Shown: one piece after another, positions 7,741-15,491 of the stretch
How positions within the stretch are numbered: position 1 is the first letter of the stretch
Layout of the letters: each line of letters opens with the position of its first letter
Virus record (IMG/VR): IMGVR_UViG_3300023184_000434
Location: 1-27,756 of that record
Strand: one strand, 5' to 3'
Length of the DNA: 27,756 nucleotides
DNA from: a virus
Translations under genes and position numbers: made by a program
The notes under the pieces: model-generated
What the model was told of the DNA's origin: nothing
Databases searched by the model: none
What the model saw: the letters and a program-made list of their open reading frames with translations, nothing else

Positions 7741-9315
7741 ATGACAAAACATTTTTATGAACGCAATGATTGGTTGTTGAATCACGAAACAAACAAGACA
7801 TTTGAAGAAGTGCAATGGATGACTGAAGACGAATTTCGTCAATGGTTTATCGATTTGCGTAAAGCAGTTGTACACTCATGGGACACTATGGGTCAACCAC
7901 CAAGAGTTGGTTGGGATAAAGATGCAATCAAAAAACAATTCAAAGAGATGTATGGATTTCCTGTACACGAATTTGAACACGTTGATGAATTGACTGGTGA
8001 GAAAGATGTAATTCGAAATACTAGCGTAGTTGGCAATGCGGCTAATCAATGGTTCCCAACTATGATGAAGACACGTATCAACTACACTAAGAATGACGAT
8101 GGGCTTTCAATCTATGACCACTTTCTCAAAGATGAATTGCTTGAGAAGACATTGAAGTATTCGAAACGACACTTCAAGCGTGATTCATTCTATGCATACT
8201 CAAACACAATCAAAGTCAATGAGATTATCAACGTTGGTTCTTATAACGTGAAGTTTAAGAATGGCAATGACTTTGTTCGTTGGTTTGAAGAGAACAACAT
8301 TCGTCAATATGGTTATGACTATTGGGTAGAAAGCCGTGATGATGATGAAGAGTACACTGGTTACAATGAAGAACTCAAAGGTGTAAAGTATCTTGAAGTA
8401 ACGCAAGATATTCTAGATACAATTCCATCTAAGTCTACAATGAATATTAAATCGCACGACCAAACAAAGTATCGTCTGCGTATGTACAAATATGGACAAA
8501 AGATTTTTCCTGTTGGCTTGAAAGCATTCCGAGTATCGTGGTGCCAATATGCTGTTAACTTTCCTCCATTGACTGCAAAATTACTTTATGAAAAATTTAC
8601 TAGACACGTTAAGAACCAAGACAGAATTGTTGTTTACGATCCCTCTTCTGGTTGGGGTGGGCGTATTTTGGGTGCTATGGCTTCTAGGACTTCTCTTCCT
8701 TTACATTATGTGGGGACTGATCCTAATACCGACCACAGCATTGTTAGCGATAGCGGCAACCCTAGTACTAAATATGCCGACTTGGCTGAATTCTATAACT
8801 CCGCAAAGAACGAAGGAGTTTTGTTCGAACAGTCCAACACTTATGAAATTTTTCAACTTGGTTCAGAAGTTGTCCGAGATGATAGTTCGTTCCAAAAGTA
8901 CAAGGGTGAATTAGATATGGTGTTCACTAGCCCTCCTTACTTTGCTAAGGAAGCGTATAGTGAAGACCCAACACAATCATATAAAAAGTTTACTGGCTAT
9001 GATGCATGGCGTGAAGGCTTCTTGCGTCCAACATTAGAGACTGCTGTTGAGTATTTGCGTAATGACAGATACTTACTTTGGAATATTGCTGATGCTAAGT
9101 TTGGACAAGACATGTTGCCACTTGAAAAAGATAGCAAAGACATTTTGGAATCACTTGGGATGCAATTCAAAGGTGTAGTTAAGATGGCACTAGCACAAAT
9201 GCCAGGCGGCAATCGTATCGATCCTGATACTGGTTTACCTAAAGCAAAGAATTTTTGCAAGGTGAATGGAATGTGGCTGAAATATGAACCAATTTTTGTA
9301 TTTTATAAACCATGA
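7741..9315 (+). CDS. DNA methyltransferase (amino-methyltransferase type, TSPPYF motif)
   Basis: An S-adenosylmethionine-dependent DNA methyltransferase. The AdoMet-binding motif I region is VVYDPSSGWGGRILGA (residues 297-312), followed by YVGTDPN (323-329). The catalytic motif IV is TSPPYF at 396-401, typical of N4-cytosine or N6-adenine enzymes. The first roughly 280 residues match nothing I recognise and may serve target recognition or another role. Total length 524 residues is large for an orphan phage methyltransferase. No restriction partner is encoded nearby, so self-protection or regulation is likely. No ribosome binding site is visible before the ATG at 7741, one base after the previous stop, so translation is probably coupled. 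The segment around 8640-8800 switches to T-ending codons, unlike its surroundings. Confidence 0.88.
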   Translation: MTKHFYERNDWLLNHETNKTFEEVQWMTEDEFRQWFIDLRKAVVHSWDTMGQPPRVGWDKDAIKKQFKEMYGFPVHEFEHVDELTGEKDVIRNTSVVGNAANQWFPTMMKTRINYTKNDDGLSIYDHFLKDELLEKTLKYSKRHFKRDSFYAYSNTIKVNEIINVGSYNVKFKNGNDFVRWFEENNIRQYGYDYWVESRDDDEEYTGYNEELKGVKYLEVTQDILDTIPSKSTMNIKSHDQTKYRLRMYKYGQKIFPVGLKAFRVSWCQYAVNFPPLTAKLLYEKFTRHVKNQDRIVVYDPSSGWGGRILGAMASRTSLPLHYVGTDPNTDHSIVSDSGNPSTKYADLAEFYNSAKNEGVLFEQSNTYEIFQLGSEVVRDDSSFQKYKGELDMVFTSPPYFAKEAYSEDPTQSYKKFTGYDAWREGFLRPTLETAVEYLRNDRYLLWNIADAKFGQDMLPLEKDSKDILESLGMQFKGVVKMALAQMPGGNRIDPDTGLPKAKNFCKVNGMWLKYEPIFVFYKP

Positions 9316-9956
9316 TACACACAATAACACCTTTGCCTAACATAGGTATACTTAATGCTAAATTTAGTAATGCGGAATTAAAGCCAGTAATCGATGAGAT
9401 TAATGACATACGCATGAAAAATTTCTCTGGCACAAAAATGAATTCGAGTTTAGCTGGAAACATAGAACACGAATTTGAATTGTTCGAATGTGTTTCTCAT
9501 GTAAATCATTTATTAATGCCTCTATTAAAAACTTATGATAAACAATTCAGAATCATTGATGAAGTTGCTGGTGGTGTATTTCATAAACCAACTCCAGTTT
9601 GTTTAGACAGACTATGGGTAAATTTTCAAAAGAAACACGATTTCAATCCAACACATCGTCATGGTGGCGTTATAAGTTTTGTTATTTGGATTGATGTTCC
9701 TTATGATATTGATATTGAAAAACAACATCCAACATCAAAAGACTCCTCTGCAAATTTTCCTGGACATTTTCAATTTGTGTATACAAATGTTTTGGGTGAG
9801 ATTTCAACATATAATATTCCTGCGGATTTAAAATTCAAAAATCAAATGGTGATGTTTCCTGCAAAATTATCTCATTGTGTATATCCGTTTAGAACTTCTG
9901 ACGAATATAGAATTAGTGTGTCGGGAAATTTTGGATTTGATTTGAATACAATCTAA
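9312..9956 (+). CDS. Putative 2OG-Fe(II) oxygenase (214 aa)
   Basis: Starts in an ATGA overlap with the methyltransferase. The second half has the double-stranded beta-helix pattern of the 2-oxoglutarate/Fe(II) oxygenases seen in many marine phages: LWVNFQKKHDFNPTHRHGG with His115 and His117, then SFVIWIDVP, a distal histidine in MFPAKLSHCVYPF (His188), and an arginine in YRISVSGNF (Arg200) in the position that binds 2-oxoglutarate. The first 80 residues are less distinctive. The HxH in place of the common HxD is seen in related phage families as far as I recall. Substrate unknown. It is the last gene of the long overlapping array that begins at gene 47; downstream lies a 193-base gap and a new promoter. 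Confidence 0.72.
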   Translation: MIHTITPLPNIGILNAKFSNAELKPVIDEINDIRMKNFSGTKMNSSLAGNIEHEFELFECVSHVNHLLMPLLKTYDKQFRIIDEVAGGVFHKPTPVCLDRLWVNFQKKHDFNPTHRHGGVISFVIWIDVPYDIDIEKQHPTSKDSSANFPGHFQFVYTNVLGEISTYNIPADLKFKNQMVMFPAKLSHCVYPFRTSDEYRISVSGNFGFDLNTI

Positions 9957-10088
9957 TTAAAATAGATTTTTTTTATAATTCGGCATATAAGTTGTTGATT
10001 TTAAAGGGTTTTTTACTCTGTTTTTGGTAAAATGTTGTTTAAATGCAACAAATGTGTTGTTTTGATGCTACACTACGTCAAATAATCG

Positions 10089-10116
10089 TTGACTTTAGTT
10101 CCTACTGTGCTATACT
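10089..10116 (+). promoter_or_regulatory. Sigma-70 promoter with extended -10, upstream of the OB-like gene
   Basis: The -35 element TTGACT (10089-10094) and the -10 element TATACT (10111-10116) are separated by 16 bases. TGC directly precedes the -10, giving an extended -10. It lies in the longest gene-free stretch of the window (9957-10149). The predicted start, near 10123, leaves a leader of about 27 bases with AGAGGA at 10138-10143. Confidence 0.75.
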
Positions 10117-10149
10117 GTATACATAGATTGAGATTACAGAGGAATTCAC

Positions 10150-10749
10150 ATGTCACATATCGAACGTCCTGGTGCCTACGAAGCCGCTATCAAGCGCAAC
10201 ATTTTGAACAATGCCACCAAAACTTTCTACAGGACATATCCTGATGCTGGCGATATTGTCACATTCCTGAATGCTAATTACAAAAATTCGTTTTACTCAA
10301 ACCTTCTTCATTCGTTGGACACCTACGGCAAGTTGACGGAAAAACAAGTCCTTGCTGTACGCAAGTCTATGGCAACAATGGCTGAACGTAAAGCGCAATG
10401 GCAAGCCGAGGCGGTTGCTAAAAACGCAACCCGTACATTCGTTGGTGATGAAAAGAAAAAGATTACTGTTACCATTACAGTTAAAAAAGCAATTGTGGTT
10501 GAGCGTCCTCGCTTTCACTACTATGATTCTGGCACCAGCCTTCTCCGTATTTGTGAAGATACCGCTGGCAATGTTATCGTATTCAGCGGCAATGCAGATT
10601 TTCCTGCCGAAGGCGAGACTGCCACTATCACCGCTACTGTAAAAATGCACCGCTACTATAAACAAGGTGACATTGAAGTGCCACAGACAGTTATCATCCG
10701 TCCCAAGATTGTTGTAACGGCACAACAACCTGTTGCAGAAACCGCTTGA
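10150..10749 (+). CDS. Unknown protein with a C-terminal OB-like beta domain (199 aa)
   Basis: The ATG at 10150 has AGAGGA at 10138-10143. Residues 1-95 are helical and contain SFYSNLLHSLDTYGKLTEKQ (48-67), a pattern I associate with uncharacterised phage and plasmid proteins. Residues 103-186 are strand-rich. The order is ITVTITVKKA, a turn with YYDSGTSLLRICEDTAGN, VIVFSG, ATITATVKMHRYYK, then VIIRPKIVV, which looks like an OB fold and could bind single-stranded nucleic acid. This is a pattern-based guess. The gene uses more C-ending and GCC codons than its neighbours, which may reflect high expression or different origin. Its TGA stop is part of the -35 box of the next promoter, so it forms a single-gene unit. 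Confidence 0.8.
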   Translation: MSHIERPGAYEAAIKRNILNNATKTFYRTYPDAGDIVTFLNANYKNSFYSNLLHSLDTYGKLTEKQVLAVRKSMATMAERKAQWQAEAVAKNATRTFVGDEKKKITVTITVKKAIVVERPRFHYYDSGTSLLRICEDTAGNVIVFSGNADFPAEGETATITATVKMHRYYKQGDIEVPQTVIIRPKIVVTAQQPVAETA

Positions 10750-10774
10750 CATTTAATTCATACTGAGTTAAGAT
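10746..10774 (+). promoter_or_regulatory. Strong sigma-70 promoter overlapping the upstream stop codon
   Basis: A perfect -35, TTGACA (10746-10751), contains the TGA stop of the OB-like gene. The -10 is TAAGAT (10769-10774) with an optimal 17-base spacer. The -10 ends six bases before the ATG at 10781, so the message would start at or within a few bases of the start codon. Confidence 0.8.
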
Positions 10775-10780
10775 ACATAC

Positions 10781-12967
10781 ATGCTTAATAAACAACTTTC
10801 AAAATCCACTTTAGCAAAGTTACTTGCTACGGAGAATATTTCGGTAGAATATCGTAAGGTGCAGACTGCATCATTCGATATCGTGAATCGCCGTCTTACT
10901 CTTCCTATTCTAAATGACGTTACACCTGAAATAACTGACCTGTTGGTTGGGCATGAAGTTGGTCACGCATTAGACACACCACAATCATACGTTGATGCCG
11001 CAAAGGCTGGTTCATCTGGATATGCTACATTTTTGAATGTAGTTGAGGATGCACGTATCGAACGTAAAATCAAAGATCGTTATCCTGGTTTGCGTAAACC
11101 AATGTCCATTGCGTATCGTCAATTTACTGAACGTGACTTCTTTGGCATCAAAGGTCAAGATGTAAATGCAATGATGCTGATTGATAGAATCAATTTGCAT
11201 TTTAAACTTGGTGCTATTGCAGGCATCAAATTCAATGCCGAAGAAATGGTGTACGTTAACGAAGTTGAAAATGCAGATTCGTTTGAACAAGTGAAAGATA
11301 TCTCCGAACGTTTGTATGATTTCTGCAAAGCAGAATTAGAACAAAAACGTAAAGAAGCCGAAGAAGAATTCGAAAAGCGTAAGGCTGATGGCGAATTTGA
11401 TGACAATGAAGATTTTGGTGATGATAGTTTCGGTAGCGGTGAAGGTATCGAAGACTATGAAGACAAAAATCCAAATGACTTTGATTCTGGTTTCGATGAT
11501 GATTTCGGTGATGAAGAACCAGAAGACAATTTTGACAATGGTTACTCCAATACGCCAACATTCGAAGATGTTATGCCTAATGAATTGCGGGCATACAATG
11601 ATGAAGTGAAGTCTGTAACCGATGAACGGTTGCAAAAATCATTGAAGAGTCTTGCCGAGACAAAAGAAATTTATGTCGGCAATATCGCTAGCCAAAATCA
11701 AATCAACGTAAAAGAATATATTGTTCCTTTCAAGGAATTAAAATTCTTTGAAGATAACTTTTACAATGATCCCGATTTGAGAGACTATGAGCGTTATGAT
11801 TCTACTTTGCTAACAAAATTCGAAGCCAAAAATAAGAATCCAATTGCGTATCTTGTAAAAGAATTCGAAATGAAAAAGAAAGCGGCTGAGTTGCGCCGTG
11901 TAACAGTCTCTGATACTGGTACTCTAGACACAAACAAGTTGCATACTTACAAATTCAATGACGATATCTTCCGTAAGATTGGTTCTGTTGCAGAAGGTAA
12001 GAATCACGGTATTGTGATGTTCATTGACTGGTCTGGTTCTATGATGGACAATCTGTCTGGCACAATTGAACAGTTGATTACAATGGCAACGTTCTGCCGC
12101 AAAGTGAATATTCCTTTTGATGTTTATGCTTTCAGTACTGAGTGCAATAAAGGAATTCGAAAAGAATATGTTCCTACGGCAAATGGTCAATTGCAAATTG
12201 ATAATTTTTCTCTGTTAAACATTTTGTCTAGCAGTATGAAGAATGCAACATATCGCAAATTTGCAAATGACTTGTTGCAAGTGGCCGAGGCATATCAGCC
12301 CTATGTAAATCACCGTAGAAATTACAAGTCCAATTTTATCTGTGATAATATGAAACTTGGTGGTACTCCGTTGAATGCGACAATTCAAGTTGCATCTAAT
12401 GTTGTGAATGATTTCCGTAAACGTACTCGGTCGGAAATCGTGAATGTTATCTTTTTGACTGACGGAGAAGATTCTTCTACTCTTTGGACTGATAATGAAT
12501 TGGGACGTAGCCAACGCATCGGACCTTCTGACTTCCGTTCAGTATCTTATATTGAAGATAAAGATTCCGCAAAAACTTATCGTGTAAGTGACAAAGGTGT
12601 AACACCTACTCTGTTGGAAATTCTAAAGGATCGTACTGGTTGTAATTTGATTGGATTCTACATCCTGCCAAAAAGCAAACGTTACTTCCAAAATGCAATG
12701 TCACGTTTCAACATGATGATGACGGATGATAAGTACAAACAATTCCGTAATGAGAAATTTTTCTCTGTTAACGGATATGGCTACTCAGAATATTTTCTGA
12801 TTCCTGGTGGTGATGATTTGTCTACCGAAGATGATTCGCTATCAGATATTCTTGGCGAAGCCAAAGATGTTTCCGCACGTAAGTTGAAAGGTGCATTCTT
12901 GAAAATGAACCAAAACCGATTGACAAACCGTGTTCTACTCTCTAAGGTAATCAAGGAAATTGCTTGA
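10781..12967 (+). CDS. CobT-like protein: HEVGH metalloprotease motif plus C-terminal VWA domain (728 aa)
   Basis: The N-terminal region carries a zinc-protease motif, HEVGH at residues 58-62, followed by NVVEDARIER at 86-95, where an acidic residue could be the third ligand. Residues about 200-255 are extremely acidic and disordered-looking (Asp/Glu/Gly rich). The C-terminal part is a von Willebrand A domain with a complete MIDAS: DWSGS at 416-420, the threonine of GGTPLN at 527-532, and FLTDGED at 558-564. This combination resembles CobT, the VWA partner of the CobS AAA+ ATPase, and the next gene is such an ATPase. No cobalamin or chelatase genes are nearby, so a MoxR/VWA-type metal insertion, remodelling or protease role is more likely. 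There is no ribosome binding site; see the promoter at 10746. Confidence 0.88.
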   Translation: MLNKQLSKSTLAKLLATENISVEYRKVQTASFDIVNRRLTLPILNDVTPEITDLLVGHEVGHALDTPQSYVDAAKAGSSGYATFLNVVEDARIERKIKDRYPGLRKPMSIAYRQFTERDFFGIKGQDVNAMMLIDRINLHFKLGAIAGIKFNAEEMVYVNEVENADSFEQVKDISERLYDFCKAELEQKRKEAEEEFEKRKADGEFDDNEDFGDDSFGSGEGIEDYEDKNPNDFDSGFDDDFGDEEPEDNFDNGYSNTPTFEDVMPNELRAYNDEVKSVTDERLQKSLKSLAETKEIYVGNIASQNQINVKEYIVPFKELKFFEDNFYNDPDLRDYERYDSTLLTKFEAKNKNPIAYLVKEFEMKKKAAELRRVTVSDTGTLDTNKLHTYKFNDDIFRKIGSVAEGKNHGIVMFIDWSGSMMDNLSGTIEQLITMATFCRKVNIPFDVYAFSTECNKGIRKEYVPTANGQLQIDNFSLLNILSSSMKNATYRKFANDLLQVAEAYQPYVNHRRNYKSNFICDNMKLGGTPLNATIQVASNVVNDFRKRTRSEIVNVIFLTDGEDSSTLWTDNELGRSQRIGPSDFRSVSYIEDKDSAKTYRVSDKGVTPTLLEILKDRTGCNLIGFYILPKSKRYFQNAMSRFNMMMTDDKYKQFRNEKFFSVNGYGYSEYFLIPGGDDLSTEDDSLSDILGEAKDVSARKLKGAFLKMNQNRLTNRVLLSKVIKEIA

Positions 12968-12998
12968 TGTTGCGTAAAAACAACAGTTTAGATAACCC

Positions 12999-13027
12999 TT
13001 GACATACCATAAATACTCCGTTATACT
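12999..13027 (+). promoter_or_regulatory. Strong sigma-70 promoter for the AAA+ gene
   Basis: A perfect TTGACA (12999-13004) and TATACT (13022-13027) are separated by 17 bases, in the 103-base gap before the ATPase gene. A weak hairpin (TGTTG at 12968-12972 pairing with CAACA at 12981-12985) lies just upstream without a T-run. The leader would be about 37 bases. Confidence 0.82.
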
Positions 13028-13070
13028 ACTAGTATTGAAATTGATTTTTAACTGAAAGGCAAATTATATT

Positions 13071-14258
13071 ATGATTACGCAAAGTGAAAAAGTTGCATTC
13101 GTTACCGAAGCCGCCAAACGTTTCGGTGCCATTGTAACCCGCCAGCAATTGGTGACACTTTCTGAAGAGACTGGCGCAAAACGTCAGTTCTGGCTTGAAG
13201 CCGATCAATACCGAGTTGGTCGTGGCAAGTATCAGTTGCCCCTCCAAGAATTTAACGTTAACATGGCTGGTCTCGCACTAGTGCAATCCACTCCAGTTCC
13301 TTCTATGCCAATTACTGAACCTATCAAGGCTCCTATTGCAAAGGCAGTAGCAAAAATGTCTTCCGTTGCACGTATGCAAGAAGGTGCAATTATTCCTAAA
13401 GTGAATTCGTTGTATGTTCCTTTTGGATTCTTTGACAACATGAAACGTATTGTTGCATCTAAGAAATTTTATCCAGTATTTGTTTCTGGTCTCTCTGGTA
13501 ACGGCAAGACCTTCATGGTCGAACAAGCCTGTGCCCAATTGAAAACTGAATGCCTCCGTGTGAATATCTCACCAGAGACTGATGAAGATGATTTGATTGG
13601 TGGTTTCCGTTTGATTGACGGTGAGACAAAATGGTTTGATGGTCCAGTTGTTCAAGCAATGAAGTCTGGCGCTGTTTTGATTCTTGATGAAATTGATCGT
13701 GGTTCAAATAAACTAATGTGTCTGCAAGGTGTACTTGAAGGCAAAGGTTTGTTCGTTAAAAAGACTGGTGAATTTGTTGAGCCAATGCAAGGCTTCAACG
13801 TTATCGCTACTGCAAACACCAAAGGTAAAGGTGATGAGTCTGGTCGCTACATGGCCGCTACAATTCTTGATGATGCGTTCCTTGAGCGTTTCCCGATTAC
13901 AGTTGAGCAAGAATATCCTGATGTTAAAGTTGAAACAAAGATTTTGACTAAGTTGTTTACCAGCCTTGGTATTGATGACAAAGCATTCGCAGAAAATCTT
14001 GTGAAGTGGGCTGATATCATTCGTAAGACTTTCGAAGAAGGTGCTATCGATGAATTGATTTCCACTCGCCGTCTGTCACACATTGCCGAAGCATATACTA
14101 TCTTCAATGATAAGATGGAAGCAATCAAGTACTGTATCAACCGCTTTGATGCAGAAACCAAAACATCATTCCTTGATTTGTATACCAAGATTGATGCTGG
14201 TATCGACCCTACTGCGGAAATGACACCTGCGCCAGCAGTTGATGAAGTACCGTTCTAA
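13071..14258 (+). CDS. cobS: MoxR/CobS-like AAA+ ATPase (395 aa)
   Basis: An AAA+ ATPase of the MoxR/CobS type. Walker A is GLSGNGKT at residues 140-147, Walker B LILDEID at 203-209, and a sensor-1 strand with VIATANT follows. The ATPase core runs from about 115 to 340. The first 60 residues may form a small helical domain, followed by a Pro/Ala-rich linker (72-92). CobS-like genes are known in T4-like cyanophages. Together with the preceding VWA protein this makes a complete AAA+/VWA pair of the kind that drives metal insertion or protein remodelling. It has its own promoter (12999) and an AAAGG at 13055-13059, somewhat far from the ATG. A perfect intrinsic terminator follows. The symbol denotes similarity, not a proven role in cobalamin synthesis. 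Confidence 0.88.
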   Translation: MITQSEKVAFVTEAAKRFGAIVTRQQLVTLSEETGAKRQFWLEADQYRVGRGKYQLPLQEFNVNMAGLALVQSTPVPSMPITEPIKAPIAKAVAKMSSVARMQEGAIIPKVNSLYVPFGFFDNMKRIVASKKFYPVFVSGLSGNGKTFMVEQACAQLKTECLRVNISPETDEDDLIGGFRLIDGETKWFDGPVVQAMKSGAVLILDEIDRGSNKLMCLQGVLEGKGLFVKKTGEFVEPMQGFNVIATANTKGKGDESGRYMAATILDDAFLERFPITVEQEYPDVKVETKILTKLFTSLGIDDKAFAENLVKWADIIRKTFEEGAIDELISTRRLSHIAEAYTIFNDKMEAIKYCINRFDAETKTSFLDLYTKIDAGIDPTAEMTPAPAVDEVPF

Positions 14259-14281
14259 ATCTCCTTGGCAGTAATGCCTTT

Positions 14282-14310
14282 AGAGGCTACTTGACGTAGC
14301 CTCTTTTTTT
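14282..14310 (+). terminator. Intrinsic terminator ending the VWA/AAA+ island
   Basis: A perfect 9-bp stem, AGAGGCTAC (14282-14290) with GTAGCCTCT (14296-14304), encloses the loop TTGAC and is followed by six T (14305-14310). It is the clearest terminator in the window. Its loop also contains most of the -35 box of the next promoter. Confidence 0.93.
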
Positions 14311-14319
14311 ATATATAAT
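14291..14319 (+). promoter_or_regulatory. Sigma-70 promoter embedded in a terminator
   Basis: TTGACG (14291-14296) forms the terminator loop plus the first base of its descending arm. A perfect TATAAT (14314-14319) follows after 17 bases, just beyond the T-run. It would drive the glycosyltransferase, whose ATG at 14353 has GGAGA at 14344-14348. Confidence 0.75.
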
Positions 14320-14352
14320 AGTGAGATTAATTTTTAATAATATGGAGAAATT

Positions 14353-15207
14353 ATGCAATTTGAAATTGATATTGGTAAGCTAAGAGAAAAGAAACTATTC
14401 ATTGCAACACCAATGTATGGTGGACAATGCCATGGTTCTTATACTAAAGCAATCGCAGACTTGATGACACTATGCACAAAGTATGGAGTTGAAGCTAAGT
14501 TGTTTTTCATTTTTAATGAGTCTCTAGTGCAACGTGCTAGAAATTATTTGACAGATGAATTTGTACGTAGTGGATATGACTTGATGATGTTTATCGATAG
14601 CGATATTCACTTTGATGCACAAGATATTTTTGTTATGATGCACCATGCAATCGAACGTGATGACATGGATGTTATTTGTGGACCATATCCAAAGAAAGCA
14701 ATTTCTTGGGAGAAAATTAAATCCGCAGTTGATAAAGGATATGCAGATAAAAATCCAAATGACTTAGAAGAGTTTGTTGGTGATTTTGTTTTCAATCCAT
14801 CAGACAATCAAACTTCATTCCGAGTTGATGAGCCAGTTGAAGTGAAAGAATCCGGAACTGGATTTATGATGATTAAACGTAGCGCATTGGAAAAATTCGA
14901 CAAAGCATTCCCAATGCAAAGTTACAAACCAGACCACGCACGTACAGTAAACTTTGATGGTAGCAGAGAAATCATGGCTTACTTTGATTGTGTTATTTGT
15001 CCAGATACAAAACGTTATCTTTCAGAAGACTATATGTTCTGTCAATGGATGCGTAAAGCTGGTGGGAAGATTTGGTTGCTTCCATGGTTGCGTTTGAAAC
15101 ATGCTGGTAGTTATATCTTTGGTGGTTCTCTAACTGCACTTGCCGCAATCAATGCATCACCTACTGCGGGTAATAATGTTCCAAAGAAAGAGAATGCTTT
15201 GAAATGA
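14353..15207 (+). CDS. Glycosyltransferase-like protein (GT-A fold, 284 aa)
   Basis: The N-terminus KLFIATPMYGG, a Rossmann-like helix-strand pattern and the metal-binding motif FIDSDIHF (Asp82-x-Asp84 around residues 80-87) indicate a GT-A glycosyltransferase. Later features fit the same family: SGTGFMMIKR (167-176), SEDYMFC (224-230) with acidic residues in the catalytic position, and LKHAGSYIF (248-256). There is no signal peptide or membrane segment, so it acts in the cytoplasm. Substrate could be modified phage DNA, a host surface precursor or a protein; nothing in the window decides it. It is the first gene after the terminator-embedded promoter and overlaps the next gene by four bases. 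The initiation region TGGAGAAATTATG resembles the T4 RegA target in gene 44 mRNA. Confidence 0.78.
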   Translation: MQFEIDIGKLREKKLFIATPMYGGQCHGSYTKAIADLMTLCTKYGVEAKLFFIFNESLVQRARNYLTDEFVRSGYDLMMFIDSDIHFDAQDIFVMMHHAIERDDMDVICGPYPKKAISWEKIKSAVDKGYADKNPNDLEEFVGDFVFNPSDNQTSFRVDEPVEVKESGTGFMMIKRSALEKFDKAFPMQSYKPDHARTVNFDGSREIMAYFDCVICPDTKRYLSEDYMFCQWMRKAGGKIWLLPWLRLKHAGSYIFGGSLTALAAINASPTAGNNVPKKENALK

Positions 15208-15491
15208 TTGACTATCGATATAATGAAGACAAGACTTTGGAGGAACTAAAGTCTTATATTGATGCAACATATGGACAACATTACTCACGCACTAAATTCC
15301 AAGCAACAGAATTCATCATCGATGGTGGACACGGTGAAGGATTCTGTATCGGGAATGTGCTGAAATATGCACAAAGATATGGCAAGAAAGAAGGACGTAA
15401 TCGTAAAGACTTGCTAAAAATTATACACTATGCTATAATCATGCTACACGTACATGACTTGAATGAAGGAAAACAAAATGAAATTAAGTGA
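15204..15491 (+). CDS. DUF3310-like small protein (95 aa)
   Basis: Overlaps the glycosyltransferase stop by four bases (ATGA). The core, GFCIGNVLKYAQRYGKKEGR followed by DLLKIIHYAIIML (residues about 46-80), matches the GNaxKYxxRxgkK-DLxKaxxYl pattern of DUF3310 proteins. These occur in many phages, often near nucleotide metabolism or replication genes, and have no agreed function. The gene tail carries an internal promoter for the sliding clamp, and the last 14 bases overlap gene 45. Confidence 0.75.
   Translation: MIDYRYNEDKTLEELKSYIDATYGQHYSRTKFQATEFIIDGGHGEGFCIGNVLKYAQRYGKKEGRNRKDLLKIIHYAIIMLHVHDLNEGKQNEIK
15411..15439 (+). promoter_or_regulatory. Internal sigma-70 promoter for the sliding clamp gene
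   Basis: TTGCTA (15411-15416), a 17-base spacer, and a perfect TATAAT (15434-15439) preceded by TGC (extended -10). It lies inside the DUF3310 gene, about 40 bases before ATG 15478, and would allow extra expression of the clamp. Confidence 0.65.

Noticed and set aside
8588-8914. 108-codon +1 frame inside the methyltransferase with strong hydrophobic segments
   Set aside because: No ribosome binding site, and the hydrophobicity follows automatically from T-ending codons in the real frame. Kept only as a note in the codon-patch finding.
9957-10088. Hairpins of TGTTG/CAACA (10033-10059) as a terminator of the 47-to-oxygenase array
   Set aside because: Stems are only five AT-rich pairs with a weak T-run, and alternative pairings are equally good. 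Not strong enough to call.
10297-10752. 151-codon minus-strand frame opposite the OB-like gene
   Set aside because: It mirrors the coding strand of a gene with promoter and ribosome binding site; the translated protein is Cys/Phe-rich without motifs.
11388-11635. Repetitive GATGA/GAAGA stretch in the VWA gene as a DNA repeat element
   Set aside because: It encodes the Asp/Glu-rich linker in frame, without a regular repeat unit; low-complexity coding explains it.
10781-14258. Reading the CobT/CobS-like pair as a cobalamin biosynthesis system
   Set aside because: No CobN or other cobalamin gene is present. The metalloprotease motif and phage context make a general AAA+/VWA machine more likely.
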